A DNA stretch of 64,000 bases, from positions 27,653,501 to 27,717,500 of the forward strand of contig CM066998.1 of NCBI GenBank assembly GCA_033977485.1, in the 5' to 3' direction. A program made the position numbers and the translations under genes. How positions within the stretch are numbered: position 1 is the stretch's first letter; the number at the start of each line of letters is the position of its first letter. The DNA is from Hydrangea macrophylla. Its lineage: Eukaryota; Streptophyta; Magnoliopsida; Cornales; Hydrangeaceae. This document shows, piece by piece, positions 33,430 through 44,806 of this stretch. The notes below the pieces were generated by a model. It had not been told where the DNA came from, ran no database searches, and saw only the letters and a program-made list of their open reading frames with translations.

Positions 33430-34744
33430 CCCAGTTAAGTGATGAATTCTGATGGATCAAAAGAACTTCCTTCATCTTCCAAATAGTAAATCCCGGGTGG
33501 TGGCACAACATAGTGATTTGGTAGGGGGTTCTTGGTGACATTTGGTGGATTAGCTAGGGGTTTGGATATCACTTTCTTATCTATCAAATCTTAGATTTTG
33601 TGCCTCAACCTCAGGCATTAGTTAGTAGAGTGCCCTTGCTCCTGGTGGAACTTATAGTACAGGTCAGACTTAAAGTTTGGTGGAAGCGGGTTCGGCCTTG
33701 GCCGTGGTTCCAATAGACGAAGATACCCCTTTGCTAATAATCTGTCAAGAGCTGTAGACATTGATACTCCCAAATTTGAAAATCTTCTCAACGGCATGTC
33801 CCCTCCCCTTTTCGGATAACTTCTGGTTATATCAAACTTCTTCTCTGGTTCACTTAGCGCGTTTACGTTTGTAGGTCCTGAATGACCTCCTGAATGCCCC
33901 CCTCTTGTCCCGTATTTTGGATGCCTGTACATATTTACTGGTTCATCTCTCTTGATTAACCCCTCTTGTATTGCGTCTTCAATCCTAGTTCCCACATCAA
34001 ACACTTCAGCAAAGGTGTTGATGGATTGAAATCTCATCCTCTCTTGGTACATGGGCTAGAGGTTTTTCATCAGCATCCATATTTGTTCTTTTTCAGTTGG
34101 CCTCTGCATCATTTTGTCTACTTTACCTCACAAGTAGCTCAAGTACTTAGCAATTAAAAGATTCTTTATTCCCCTGTCTGGTAGTTTCTAGATCTCGGAC
34201 AGTGACGTCCAGGTCCTGATTAAACTCATATTGGGCCACAAATGACTTGACAACTTCCTCCCAGTTCCTGGTCTTGTTAGGTTCCAACATAAGGTACCAT
34301 GATAAAGCAGCTCCGGTTAATGTCTACTGGAACAAAACTACCATCATGGTTGTGCTCAAACCACTCAGTTGGAAAGCCCCTGTACACATCCGGATATAGC
34401 TATGGGGGTTCCCCGTGTCATCAAACTTATCAAACACAGGCATCTTGAATCCGGTAGGTAATACTTCACAAACCCCGTCATATAGCACTTCTAATTCTAG
34501 CAGGTAAGTGTCAACTCCATGGGCCTTTCGGACTACCCTTTCTAGTTTCTCCACTTTCTCGGTCATTAGTTTCTCTTTCTCAGCCCTTTCTTTTTCTAAC
34601 CTTTCCTTTTCTGCTTTCGGTGCTTCAACTCTCTCTGGATCATTGAACCAATCCTCCTCTCTAGCAAGCAGAGGAGGATCGACAACTAGTGGGTTAGCTA
34701 TGGGCGGCTGTCGTGCCATTGTTTCTATCATGGTCATCTTCCTA
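33430..34744 (-). pseudogene. Tat-A gag (main part)
   Basis: A coiled-coil, Lys/Glu-rich N-terminal part (KAEKERLEKERAEKEKLMTE) is followed by the capsid-like segment MPVFDKFDDTGNPHSYIRMC and YQERMRFQSINTFAEVFDVG. The Tat-type zinc-finger-like KFHQEQGHSTN then LRLRHKI follows. Gag packages the genomic RNA. A stop after MVVLFQ (34324), shifts near 34060 and others break the frame. The first about 26 codons are displaced to 52336-52413 by the Tekay insertion. Confidence 0.85.
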
Positions 34745-34848
34745 TGTAATACCCTGTATTTTTGTAATAGATTATGTGAATAAGACCTTATACGTTTCTT
34801 TTTAATACTTGTATGAGCTTGGCCTTACCCTTGGTATAATTTGGATAC

Positions 34849-34961
34849 CAATCGATTGACAAGTTTTCCAATCGATTGCCTTATTTTGGGTACCAATCGA
34901 TTGGCAAGTATACCAATCGATTGCTTATATCGATCGATTGACACAAATACCAATCGATTGG
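34849..34961. promoter_or_regulatory. CAATCGATTG palindrome cluster upstream of the Tekay TATA box
   Basis: Five exact CAATCGATTG copies (34849, 34869, 34894, 34914 and 34951) and one variant (ATCGATCGATTG near 34929) occur in 113 bp, ending 60 bp before the TATA box. Spacing is about 20-37 bp. Confidence 0.85.
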
Positions 34962-35473
34962 AGGCAGCTGGGTAGATTCTTTTGCTCTGGCTGGGGTTTG
35001 TCCATGTGAATAATTCCCCATCTATATATATGCGACCCAATCTCGCCCATTTTCTGTTTGCAGAAACTAGAGAGTGAGAGGGAGTGCTTGTGTGTGTGTT
35101 TATATATATGTACTCATATATATATACACACATATATACATATATTCATACACTCACACACACACATCCATGGACTGAGACAAGAAGGAAGAAGAGAAGA
35201 AGATGAAAAAGAAGAAAGAAGAAAGGAATAAAGAAGAAGACAGAGCAGAGGAGAGAGAGAGGAGCCACCATTGAAGCTCCAAGCTTCATTACACATTCCG
35301 AAACACACCCTAGACACCTAAGGTGAGTTTTAAACTCACTTGGTAGCTTTATATTGGTGTTAGAACGTGTTTTGAATGAAGAAATGGAGTATAAACCATG
35401 CATTCCCGTTTTTATGTTGCTGAATAGTCTTCACTGTGAAGAAGACAAAGTACCAATTGAGTGGTACTCTTGC

Positions 35474-35619
35474 CAATCGATTGACATCTTTCAGGTCCCA
35501 ATCGATTGACACTTTATGCAATCGATTGGCATGGATTATGATCCAATCGATTGAACCTTTTTCCAATCGATTGATGCCACTTTTATACCAATCGATTGAA
35601 CCTCTATACCAATCGATTG
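35474..35619. repeat. Second CAATCGATTG cluster, downstream of the TATA box
   Basis: About seven copies of CAATCGATTG occur in 146 bp, in the part of the LTR expected to be transcribed from the 5' end. The 3' LTR copy (about 50823-50990) keeps the cluster, with some units mutated to AATTGATTG. Confidence 0.85.
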
Positions 35620-36977
35620 GAAGTTTCAAAATAATGTTTTCTTATAATAACTATTTAGTTGTTTATTTACTATTCAGTATTTCCCAGCATGCTTTATTAT
35701 TGTAATACAGACATGATAATGAGTTAATGCGGCGTAGGATCGTAGTAACAATAAGATTAACAGATAATGTTTATGATGTTAGATAACAGAATAGTCGTGA
35801 ATCCTTTGGAGTTAACGTTCATTTCATTCAGAGTAGTTGGGCCACATTGGGATTGTCATGTATCGGTGATAGAGTTGAACTTAAGTAGGTTTGCTAAGAT
35901 TCGGGAACCTTGCATGGGCAGGCTTTGGTCGATCATATATTCTTAAAAGCGGTAGACAGATGAAGGTGTCTATGCCTTGTGGTGAACCGGACCATTTGCC
36001 CTAAGATAGCCAGATGATCTAATCATATGTTCTTAAAAGCGGTAGACAGATGAAGGTGTCTATGACATGCGGTGGACTGTGATCACTGGTAGATGTCGCT
36101 AAGTCATGGCATAGAATGATGTACTGTTGTTTAAAGCGTTATATCCCTGACATGCGGTGAACTGTGCATATGTTCTTAAAACCGGGGGATGGACTAACGT
36201 GGTATCCATGACATGCGGTGAACTGTGCATATGTTCTTAAAAGCGGTGGATGAGCAATGGTGTATTTATAGAGTTGAACTATTATCGAGTATATTCCCCC
36301 ATAAAGACGTGTTATCGGTCTTAAAATGAGTAAGACGTTAGTAATCGGATAATCGGTTTGATGTAAAGGAGTTACCCTCACTGAACTCTAACTTGGTTAC
36401 TGTTTATAACTTGTAATAACTTCAATAGTTGATACCCTGTTAGTATCTAACTCACTCAGCTTTCATTAAGCTGACGGTGTTTATGCCGCTGGACATTTCC
36501 ATGTTCCAGCGCACCTTGGTTATGACTATACAGGTGAAGGGCCCGCAGGAGAAGACTACCATGCTAGTGACGACGTTCCCGTGGAGAATTTCCCCGACGG
36601 AGGTTAGACCGAAGAAGACTACTACACCGAGGACTACCTTTACGCCAACTGAAGACTAGACTAGACTAGAATTGTAGCTAATTGTCTTTACCATTTTAGA
36701 ACCCTTTTTGTAGTCAGGCATATGTTTCCTTGACATTTGTACTTCCGCTGTCTTATATTTGATTCGAGACTCTGATGTGTAATAGTTAGTAACTTCTGTT
36801 GACTTTATGTTACGTTGTGATCAGAACCTAGACTTCATTCTTGTTACACTATTACTTCTTGTTGCTTAGTACTGCGTGGTGTGGACAATCATGTGACTTC
36901 ACCCGTCGCTGCCTTTGGACCCAAAAAGGAAATTTATTTTTCTCTATTTTTGCCGTTTCGAGGCGTAACAGGATTTT

Positions 36978-36990
36978 TGGTATCAGAGCC
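36978..36990 (+). other. Tekay primer binding site (initiator tRNA-Met)
   Basis: TGGTATCAGAGCC lies seven bases after the LTR end. This is the standard plant Tekay/chromovirus PBS. Confidence 0.9.
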
Positions 36991-37109
36991 TAGGTTTTAT
37001 ACCTTTTTCGCTCACAGATTGTCCCATACCATCTGGTCTTAGAACCTTGAGATTCTATAGATGAGTATTAAGATTAGTTCTGACTTAAGGTAGTCCCTTT
37101 TCAGGTAGC

Positions 37110-38041
37110 ATGGCACCGCCGCTGTTCGTTCCAGACGAGTTTGGAGGACACTATATGTATGAGAGGAGTATTGCGCCAGCAGATCCACAGTACTATGCCT
37201 GGAAGGTTAGGCACAGAGCTATTGCAGAGACCGAGCGAGACATGTAGATTGAGCAACAGAGATTTGGGACCCAGGACCCAGAAGTGATACGTCAGGAGAT
37301 GATGTACCGCAAGGAGACCTTCAAACGCATCGAGGAGGATTCCCTACTGATGTTACGAGACCGTTCTTCGTACCAAGTTCTACTTACAAAGGTTAGAACA
37401 GCGCCTCCACCCCTACCAGAGGAGGACATGACTGATGCACCCTAGCAGATGAGGAGATGGAGGATGATGAGAACGATGGCGACGATGAGCCAGAGGATGA
37501 CGATGAGGAGATGGAGGATGAGGAGGACGAGGACACCGATGACGAGGAGCCAGAGTATGATCCGGAGGAGGAGGACCCCGAGGACCCAGCTGGTATGGAC
37601 GTGCCAGTTGGCGTATATATTGTAGTTGTAGAGGGTTATCCGATAGGAGAGGATGAGGTAGCCGCAGATGACGATGCAGCTGATGATGCAGTAATACCAG
37701 TCTTACCAGGAGGAGTTATAGCACAACTGGCAACTGAGTGGGCTGCAGAGATGGCTGCACATCCCCATGGATTTGAGATTGGAGCACCAGAGTTGGCACA
37801 GGTTATGGTACAGGCTGAAGCACTTGCAGCCGCATTTAATGCAGCCCAGGCTGACATGGCCGCTGATGCAGGAGATTTGGGAGCTGTTGTGGAGCATGAT
37901 GGACCCGAGCTGATTGAGGATGTTGTGATAGAGGATGAGGACATGATGGATGATGATGATATGGATGAGGATGATGTTTTATCTGAGGTTGCCCCAGAGG
38001 ACGAGGCTTCCATCTATGGATCCGATGTGGACAACTTTTGA
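37110..38041 (+). pseudogene. Extra ORF upstream of Tekay gag, acidic C-terminus
   Basis: ATG at 37110 opens MAPPLFVPDEFGGHYMYERS and reads to a TAG at 37245. The same frame continues (IEQQRFGTQDPEVIRQEMMY) to a TAG at 37443. A one-base shift then joins a 194-codon frame that starts as a D/E-rich block (EDDENDGDDEPEDDDEEMED). This continues with an Ala-rich helix-like region (ALAAAFNAAQADMAADAG) and ends with a second acidic block (MMDDDDMDEDD..VDNF). The whole would be about 310 residues. No known domain is recognised. Canonical Tekay elements begin coding with gag, so this is an addition in the long leader. An acquired or family-specific accessory protein is possible. Confidence 0.55.
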
Positions 38042-38439
38042 GTCCAGCACCTTCAGGACTTAGACTTTTACGTTTGACTTTAGGATAGGTTGTCCACTTA
38101 CTTTTGACGCTTACATAGACAGCTATTGACCATAGCCTTTTGTATAGGTAGCCACCAGTAGTGGTCTTGTGTATATCTTCCTTTTGTTTAGATCTTGTAT
38201 AGGACCATGTACGACGCGGTACACAGATGATCTGTTGTGTACTCCGCTGTACTTCTTTTGGGTATATATATATATGGCAGATCGTTTCTCTTGGTTATTT
38301 CTGTTATCGTCTCATTATTATGTTATGGTTGTGATTTTGATTCATGTTATGCTTTCTGTTATTTAATTATGGTCATTTCCCCGAGAAGATTATCAGCTAA
38401 TCGTTAGATCCTTCATAGGTACACCTCACACGGATCACT

Positions 38440-39543
38440 ATGGTGGGACCCACAAGGAACCAAGTACGATTGGGAGCACCCATTCCTGAGGGTATGGACC
38501 CAACTGGAGTCTTCGAAGCCTTCATGCAACGGAGGGAGCACATCGGTGATACCTACAATCATGCCACCAACAACAACGGCAACAATCACGTTGTCCCTCC
38601 AAGACAGGCAGGCGATAAGCTGTTGGAACGATTTCGTGGCCTGCGACCGGAGAAGTTCAACGGCATGGCAGAGTCCTGGAAAGCAGAGCAATGGATACGA
38701 GAGTTGGAGCTAATTTTTGAAGCCCTGGAGTGCAGTGAGCTTGACAAGAGACGTCTAGCTGCATTTCAACTAACTTACTCCACTGCGGACTGGTGGGAGT
38801 CTGAGAGAGCCACGATTGGGATTGACGCTGCAAGGAGAATGCCTTGGGAAGCATTCAAGACTCGATTTCTCAAGAAGTATTTCCCTGAGGACGAAAGAGA
38901 CCAACAAGAGAGGAATTTCCTGAGTCTAACCCAAGGAAACTGGACTGTCAGGGAGTATACTACACAATTCGAGCGACTTTCCCGTTTCGCTCCGCATATG
39001 ATAGACACCTCCGCCAAGAAGGTCAAGCGATTCCACCAAGGACTCAACCCACACCTCCGGCACATGATGATAGGCCATCTGGGCCAGTCGTTTGAAGGGA
39101 TTGTCCGTCTTGCTTCAAATTTGGAAAAGGATGCTTACCCTGTGCAAGGACCACAAGCGAATCAACCTCCACCCAGGACCTTCCAACCTAGGAACATTCC
39201 CGCGTAATCATCAAGGAACAATCGGGGATGGAAACCCCAGACCAACAACTATCAGGGAACCAAGCGCACATGGGATGGGACAAGGAAGCCCCAAGCTAAT
39301 TTTCCTCGACAACAGAATCAACAGCAAGGACCACCTCAGGCACAGCCCGCCGCCCAGCGACAGAACACTGATGGATATTTCAACTGTGGAGTGCCAGGAC
39401 ATATTGCAAGGTATTGCACAGCCCCCAAGACCAACCGCCGTAATGACCTCGTCTGTCGCAACTGTAACAAGCCTGGTCACATAAGCAAGGATTGTCGAGC
39501 ACCATGTGGAGGCTACTATGGGGCGCCTGCTCAAGGACAGTAA
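38440..39543 (+). pseudogene. Tekay gag
   Basis: It starts MVGPTRNQVRLGAPIPEG and carries the capsid region (KFNGMAESWKAEQWIRELEL, WWESERATIG, WEAFKTRFLKKYFPEDERD, YTTQFERLSRFAPH, RFHQGLNPHLRHMM). A TAA at 39205 interrupts the frame, which continues to the zinc knuckles. The first (FNCGVPGHIARYC) has lost its first Cys (Tyr in place). The second (CRNCNKPGHISKDC) is canonical CX2CX4HX4C. A TAA at 39541 separates it from protease. Confidence 0.9.
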
Positions 39544-40197
39544 GGACAGGTTAGGGTGAATGCCATCATCCCTGACAATGCAGGGTATAATGCTGAGGAA
39601 CAGCAGAACTTGGAAGGTACACTCATTTTATTTTACTGTCAAGTTAGAGCTTTGTTTGATACTGGTGCCGCCCGTTCTTTCATAGCTATTAAGATGGTAC
39701 GTGATTTGGGTTTGCTACCCCGAGCACTTGAGCCGACCCTTAATGCCGTTTCGCCCTTGGGAGTATCCGTTAGGTTAGGTAAGGTGTGCAAGGATTGTCC
39801 CTTGACACTAGAGGATAGAAATCTTCCGGCAGACTTGATAGTCTTGTCAATGTCTGAGTTCGACGTGATCCTTGGAATGGATTGGCTTACTAAGTATGGT
39901 GCTAACCTAGATTGTGTTAGTCGGACCATTGTCTTTTCAACGCCTGGTTGCCCGCAGATCAGATTTCAGTGCCAACCGTTGACTGACATGTTTATCACGA
40001 GCTGCCTAGCCACGATTAAGACTTCAAGCACGGAGCTTACTATCAACCAGATCCCCGTTATTCAAGACTTTGAAGATGTGTTCCAAAGTATCTCAGGACT
40101 TCCATCGAAGAGAGAGATAGACTTCTGCATTGAGTTAGCACTCGGGATGTTGCCGATTTCCAAGACCCGTATCGGATGGGGCCAACAGAAATGTTAG
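39544..40197 (+). pseudogene. Tekay aspartic protease and RT start
   Basis: It is in frame with gag after the TAA. The protease motif LFDTGAARSFI carries the catalytic DTG, followed by the flap-like region and VILGMDWLTKYGANLDC. Then come the RT-leading [16 protein letters not shown] and PISKT, after which a frameshift (about 40165) ends the frame at 40197. Confidence 0.9.
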
Positions 40198-41825
40198 AAT
40201 TGAAGAAGCAAGTTCAGGAACATGAAGACTTAGGTTTTGTTTGCCCGAGTAAATCACCTTGGGGAGCACCAGTTCTATTTGTAAAAAAAGAAGGATGGAG
40301 AGCTACGACTCTGTATCAACTACAGGGAGCTGAATAAAGTCACGATCAAGAATAGATACCCACTTCCCCAGATGACAACCTGTTTGATCTACTGCAAGGA
40401 TCAAGGATATTCTCGAAAATTAATTTGCGTTCAGGATACCATCAATTGCTAGTTCGACTAAAAGACATACCGAAAACTGCCTTCAGGACGAGATATGGAC
40501 ACTACGAATTTCTAGTGATGTCTTTTAGATTGACTAATGCCTCAGCAGTATTCATGGACCTAATGAATAGAGTATTCAGACCCTATCTGGATCAATTCAT
40601 TATAGTATTCATCGACGACATTCTAATTTATTCAAGGACGAAAAAAGAACATAAGAAGCATCTACAAATTGCTCTACAGACTCTCAGAGACAATAGTCTG
40701 TATGCAAAATTCAGAAAATGTGAATTCTGGCTTCAGGAAGTTAGATTCCTGGGACATATGATATCACAGGATGGGATTTCCGTAGACTCATCTAAGATCG
40801 ATGCAGTCTTGAGCTGGAATAGACCAACCAACGCGACTGAAGTTAGGAGTTTCCTTGGATTGGCTGGGTATTACCGGAGATTTGTGGAAGGATTCTCTAG
40901 AATCGCAGGGCCATTGACAAGCCTGACTAGGAAGGACACGAAGTGCGAATGGACTGATAAACATAAGGATGCATTTTGGAAATTGAAAGAGAGACTAACC
41001 TCAGCACCCGTGCTTGCGATACCTAAGAGTGGTGAACAATTCATAATCTGTAGTGATGCATCACACCAAGGGCTTGGTTGTGTGCTGATGCAAGAGGGGA
41101 ATGTCATCGCATACGGATCAAGACAATTGAAGTCGCATGAGAAGAACTATCCGACGCACGACTTGGAACTAGCTGTAATCGTGTTCGCCCTGAAGATTTG
41201 GAGACACTCTTTGTATGGAGAAAAGTTTGACTTGTTCTCAGATCACAAGAGTTTAAGGTACCTGTTCTCTCAGAATGAGTTGAACATGCGACAACGGAGA
41301 TGGATGGAACTACTCAAGGACTACGACTTCGCTTTGCAATACCACCCGGGTAAAGCAAATGTTGTAGCCGACGCTCTGAGCCGGAGGCCACGCCTTTTGG
41401 TTACTTTGATTTTAATTAGAGAATGGCGAGCATTGGAGATGTTAGCCAAATTCGACCTTCGACCAGTGGAATCAGGAGAAGGACAGCACTTTGGATGTCT
41501 TGTCATGCAACTGACTCTCATCAGCCGCATCTTGGAAGCTCAACAGTCGAACGAGGATTTCAAGTTATGGTTTGCCAAGATGTCCGCAAAGGAACCAGAG
41601 ATATGGAGTATTAGTACGGACGGAGCACTGAGATGCAAAGGTAGACTCTGTGTGCCAAATGACGATGGTCTCAGGAAGAACATTCTGGACGAAGCACACA
41701 AGTCAAGGATGACTATCCACCCAGGAGGAAACAAGATGTATAAGGACTTGAAGAGAAACTTCTGGTGGGAAGGAATGAAGCGAGAAGTGGCCGAGTATAT
41801 ATCGCAATGTCTTATTTGCAAATAA
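40198..41825 (+). pseudogene. Tekay reverse transcriptase, RNase H and integrase zinc finger
   Basis: Decayed RT start ([29 protein letters not shown]), then an intact 466-codon frame. It reads [20 protein letters not shown], the active site [28 protein letters not shown] and the thumb [20 protein letters not shown]. RNase H follows with [13 protein letters not shown] (Asp), [13 protein letters not shown] (Glu), SDHKSLRYL (Asp) and [15 protein letters not shown]. The integrase HHCC finger ([16 protein letters not shown]) follows and ends at TAA 41823. The two Phe/Arg changes near MSFRLTNAS (family MPFGLTNAP) suggest decay. Confidence 0.92.
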
Positions 41826-42944
41826 GTGAAGGCAGAGCATCAGAAACCACCTGGACTCCTACAACCGCTACCGATTCCCCAATGGAAATGGGAGCACATC
41901 ACCATGGATTTTGTGGTTGGATTGCCAAAGTCTCAGTAAAACCACGACGCTATTTGGGTAATAGTTGATCGACTCACCAAGTCAGCACATTTTATCGCCT
42001 ACAGCATGACGTACCATGTTGAAAGATTGAGCCGGATGTATCTACAGCAAGTAGTGTGACTGCACGGTGTACCTGTCTCAATAGTTTCAGATCGAGATTC
42101 ACGCTTCACTGCAAAATTCTGGAAAAGCCTTCAAACAGCAATGGGAACTTCATTGAATTTGAGTTCAGCCTTTCATCCACAAATAGATGGTCAGACAGAA
42201 CGAGTCAATCAAGTGATGGAGGATTTGTTGCGAGCCTGTGTCATTGAATTCGAGAGTTCATGGGAGACGCATGTACCTTTGATCGAGTTTGCCTACAACA
42301 ACAGCTACCACACGAGCATAGGGATGGCGCCGTTTGAAGCTTTGTATGGAAGACCTTGCCGATCGCCGCTATATTGGGCCGAAGTCGGAGATACTCAACT
42401 ACTTAGGCCTGAGATGATTCGAGAAACCAGCGAGAAGATCCAGATTGTACGAGAAAAGATGAAGACAACGCAATCCAGACACAAGAGCTATGCCGATAAG
42501 CGACGGAAAGATCTAGAGTTTGCAGTTGGAGATCATGTGCTACTCAAAGTCTTGCCAGTTCGAGGTATTGTCAGATTCAGATAGAAGAGAGGCAAGTTCT
42601 CGCCGCAATTCATTGGGCCGTTCGAGATTCTAGAATGTGTTGGAAAGGTGACTTATCGACTTGCATTACTGCCAAAGATGTCAGGAGTGCACGACATTTT
42701 CCACATCAGCATGTTGAGGACGTGTGCCCACAACCCAACGCACGAGATAAGTTTTAAAGATATCGAGGTGAACAAGAACGCGACCTACAACGAAGGACCA
42801 GTGCATATTCTAGACCGAGGAGTGAAGAAGTTCAAAAACAAGGATATTCCGCTAGTAAGGGTTCAGTGGAAGCACCACGACGAAGGGGAAGCTTCATGGG
42901 AATTGGAGTCGGAGATGCAAGAGAAGTTTCCATTTTTGTTTTAA
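41826..42944 (+). pseudogene. Tekay integrase core and C-terminal chromodomain
   Basis: Integrase motifs: [12 protein letters not shown] (Asp), then a stop (SQ-TAA), WVIVDRLTKSAHFI, VSIVSDRDSRFT (Asp) and HPQIDGQTERVNQ (Glu). Next come YNNSYHTSIGMAPFEALYGR, the GPF/Y module (QFIGPFEILECVGKVTYRL) and HDIFHISMLR. The C-terminus reads VRVQWKHHDEGEASWELESE, a chromodomain that in chromoviruses directs integration to marked chromatin. At least three stops (near 41937, 42058 and 42582) inactivate it. Confidence 0.92.
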
Positions 42945-42977
42945 CCCTGCTTATTTCGGATTTCGCGGACGAAATCT

Positions 42978-42995
42978 TTAATGAGTGGTGGATGA
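42978..42995 (+). other. Tekay polypurine tract
   Basis: TTAATGAGTGGTGGATGA comes immediately before the 3' LTR start TGTAATACCC. This is a degenerate PPT. Confidence 0.65.
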
Positions 42996-43164
42996 TGTAA
43001 TACCCTGTATTTTTGTAATATATTATGTGAATAAGACCTTGTACGTTTCTTTTTAATACTTGTATGAGCTTGGCCTTACCCTTGGTATAATTTGGATACC
43101 AATCGATTGACAAGTTTTCCAATCGATTGCCTTATTTTGGGTACCAATCGATTGGCAAGTATAC
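42996..43164 (+). mobile_element. Tekay 3' LTR, first part
   Basis: It matches 34745-34913 with two visible substitutions and holds the first three CAATCGATTG palindromes. It is cut at TATAC (43160-43164) by the insertion of the Athila-related element. Confidence 0.95.
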
Positions 43165-43796
43165 TGACACGAGAAAAATCTTGTGCGCTCATGTGCAACA
43201 CCCAAGTGTAGGTGATCGTGCAAGTAATACTGGATAAGTCCAGGTCGATCCCACAGGGAAGGAATAGGAAGAATATCTACTAAGTTACAACCTAAAGCAA
43301 AAGAAAAGAAAATCAGAATATAAAAGTGGAGGTTCTACGAATCCTAATTAATGAAATTAAACTAAATAATAAACTAAGAATACAAAGGAACATAACTAAT
43401 TAAACAGATAAACTAAAGGTGTTGGAAACACGTGAATCCACATTGATCCTAACCATCTACCATGCATATTCATTAACGCTCTATGGAGTTCATTCCTCTT
43501 CAGCATTCCGTATTTTTCTAAAGATAAAGAATCAATAGCCCTTTCATGACCGGGACTACATCATCACAGTTGATTTAAAATACTTGGAAGACGGTTTAAA
43601 ACAATGGTTATTACTTGCACTCTAAATGGTGTTAGCATTCAAAGTGGTTTTCAAAAGTCATTGAAGAAAATAGCCTTAAGGCTTTAAGTTCTAAAAACTG
43701 TTGTGACAAACTGAGCTTATTGGGACAATTTGATGAAAGATTTCTAAAACAGAAAGTTATGGAATACTTAAAAGAATCATCTCAGGATTTAACATG

Positions 43797-43919
43797 TTCG
43801 ATCGATCGAAGCGCTCTCGATCGATCAGACTGCATCATCCTTCAATCGATCGAAATGCCTTCGATCGCTTGACTATCCCTGGTTCGATCGATCGAAATAC
43901 CTTCGATCGATCGAGCCCA
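43797..43919. repeat. TTCGATCGATCGAA palindrome cluster (downstream of TATA)
   Basis: About six copies or variants of TTCGATCGATCGAA occur in 123 bp. The other LTR (about 49273-49410) has one extra 19-bp unit here, which accounts for the whole length difference of the pair. Confidence 0.85.
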
Positions 43920-44327
43920 AGGTTTCTAAAGATTGCATGGCAGAGGTTGGGAATCAATGTTTCATCACATATTCCCAACGTCTAAACTACGGAAACATAA
44001 TAAAACTATTGCAGAAATAGTAAAACAAAGCAATCATCAACATCTAAACTAATAAACAATCAAAGAACATAGATTGGAAAGAAAAAACCTGTAAATAATC
44101 TGAATATAATCTGAATAAACTTGAAACAAACTTGAATCTTCAATCTACAATGGAAAAGGAGGAAGAAGAAGATTAATCTAACCTAAACTACTCCTAATCT
44201 AACCCTAAAACTACCCTAAACTGCTATTTTTCGCATTCTGGAGCGTCCTCCCTTCGTCTGGCGTCAAAACGACGTATATATAGGGTTCCCACAGAGTTTA
44301 CGCAACTTTTGGGTGAAAATAGAGTTT

Positions 44328-44393
44328 GATCGATCGAGCTTAGTTCGATCGATCGAAGGCTCGATCGATTGAACTCTCTTCAATCGCTTGAAC
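44328..44393. promoter_or_regulatory. TTCGATCGATCGAA palindrome cluster (upstream of TATA)
   Basis: Four or five copies occur (TTGATCGATCGAG, TTCGATCGATCGAA, CTCGATCGATTGAA, TTCAATCGCTTGAA), placed 46-111 bp upstream of the minus-strand TATA box. The right LTR (49816-49882) has the same cluster. Confidence 0.85.
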
Positions 44394-44791
44394 TCTCTGA
44401 TTTTGACAGCTCTGTACACCGATGGGAGAATGGCCATAACTTTTTACTCGGACCTCGGATTGACCTCCCGTTTGCGGCCACGCGACCGTAACTCAAAGAT
44501 CTACATTTCATGTCTCTGGGAAAATCTTCCAAATCTGAAGTCATCATTGTCAAAATTGGCATTTTCCCAGCTGCTTTTGTTGTTCTCTTCACCAGAATCA
44601 CTTTCTTTAGCTCCACTTCATTGATTTACATCCTAATACCTATAAAACAATGCAAAAACATATATTTTAGCATTAACACAATAAAAAGAACATTTTTATT
44701 AGAATGCACCTAAATGTAGGGACTTTGGGGATAAAAGATGCATAAAATACCACGTAATACACTAGAAATATGCACTTTTCACCACGTATCA

Positions 44792-44806
44792 CACCCCCCA
44801 ACTAGC
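44792..44806 (-). other. Polypurine tract of the non-autonomous element
   Basis: The minus strand reads GCTAGTTGGGGGGTG directly before the LTR start TGATACGTGG. Confidence 0.85.

Larger units (their letters stand above)
34745..36970 (+). mobile_element. Tekay 5' LTR
   Basis: It runs TGTAATACCCTG..GAGGCGTAACA, 2226 bp. A TATA box (TCTATATATATG) lies at 35021-35032. Two clusters of the palindrome CAATCGATTG flank the TATA box. A splice-donor-like AAGGTGAGTTTT lies at about 35320. The 3' LTR has the same layout but clear substitutions and indels. Confidence 0.9.
43165..44791 (-). mobile_element. 3' LTR of the non-autonomous element
   Basis: 1627 bp. The minus-strand TATA box (CTATATATAC) is at 44273-44282. 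GATCGATC palindromes cluster upstream of it (44328-44393) and downstream of it (43797-43919). Confidence 0.95.

Noticed and set aside
37636..38013. Ser-rich 125-codon minus-strand frame
   Set aside because: Shadow of the acidic D/E-rich plus-strand ORF.
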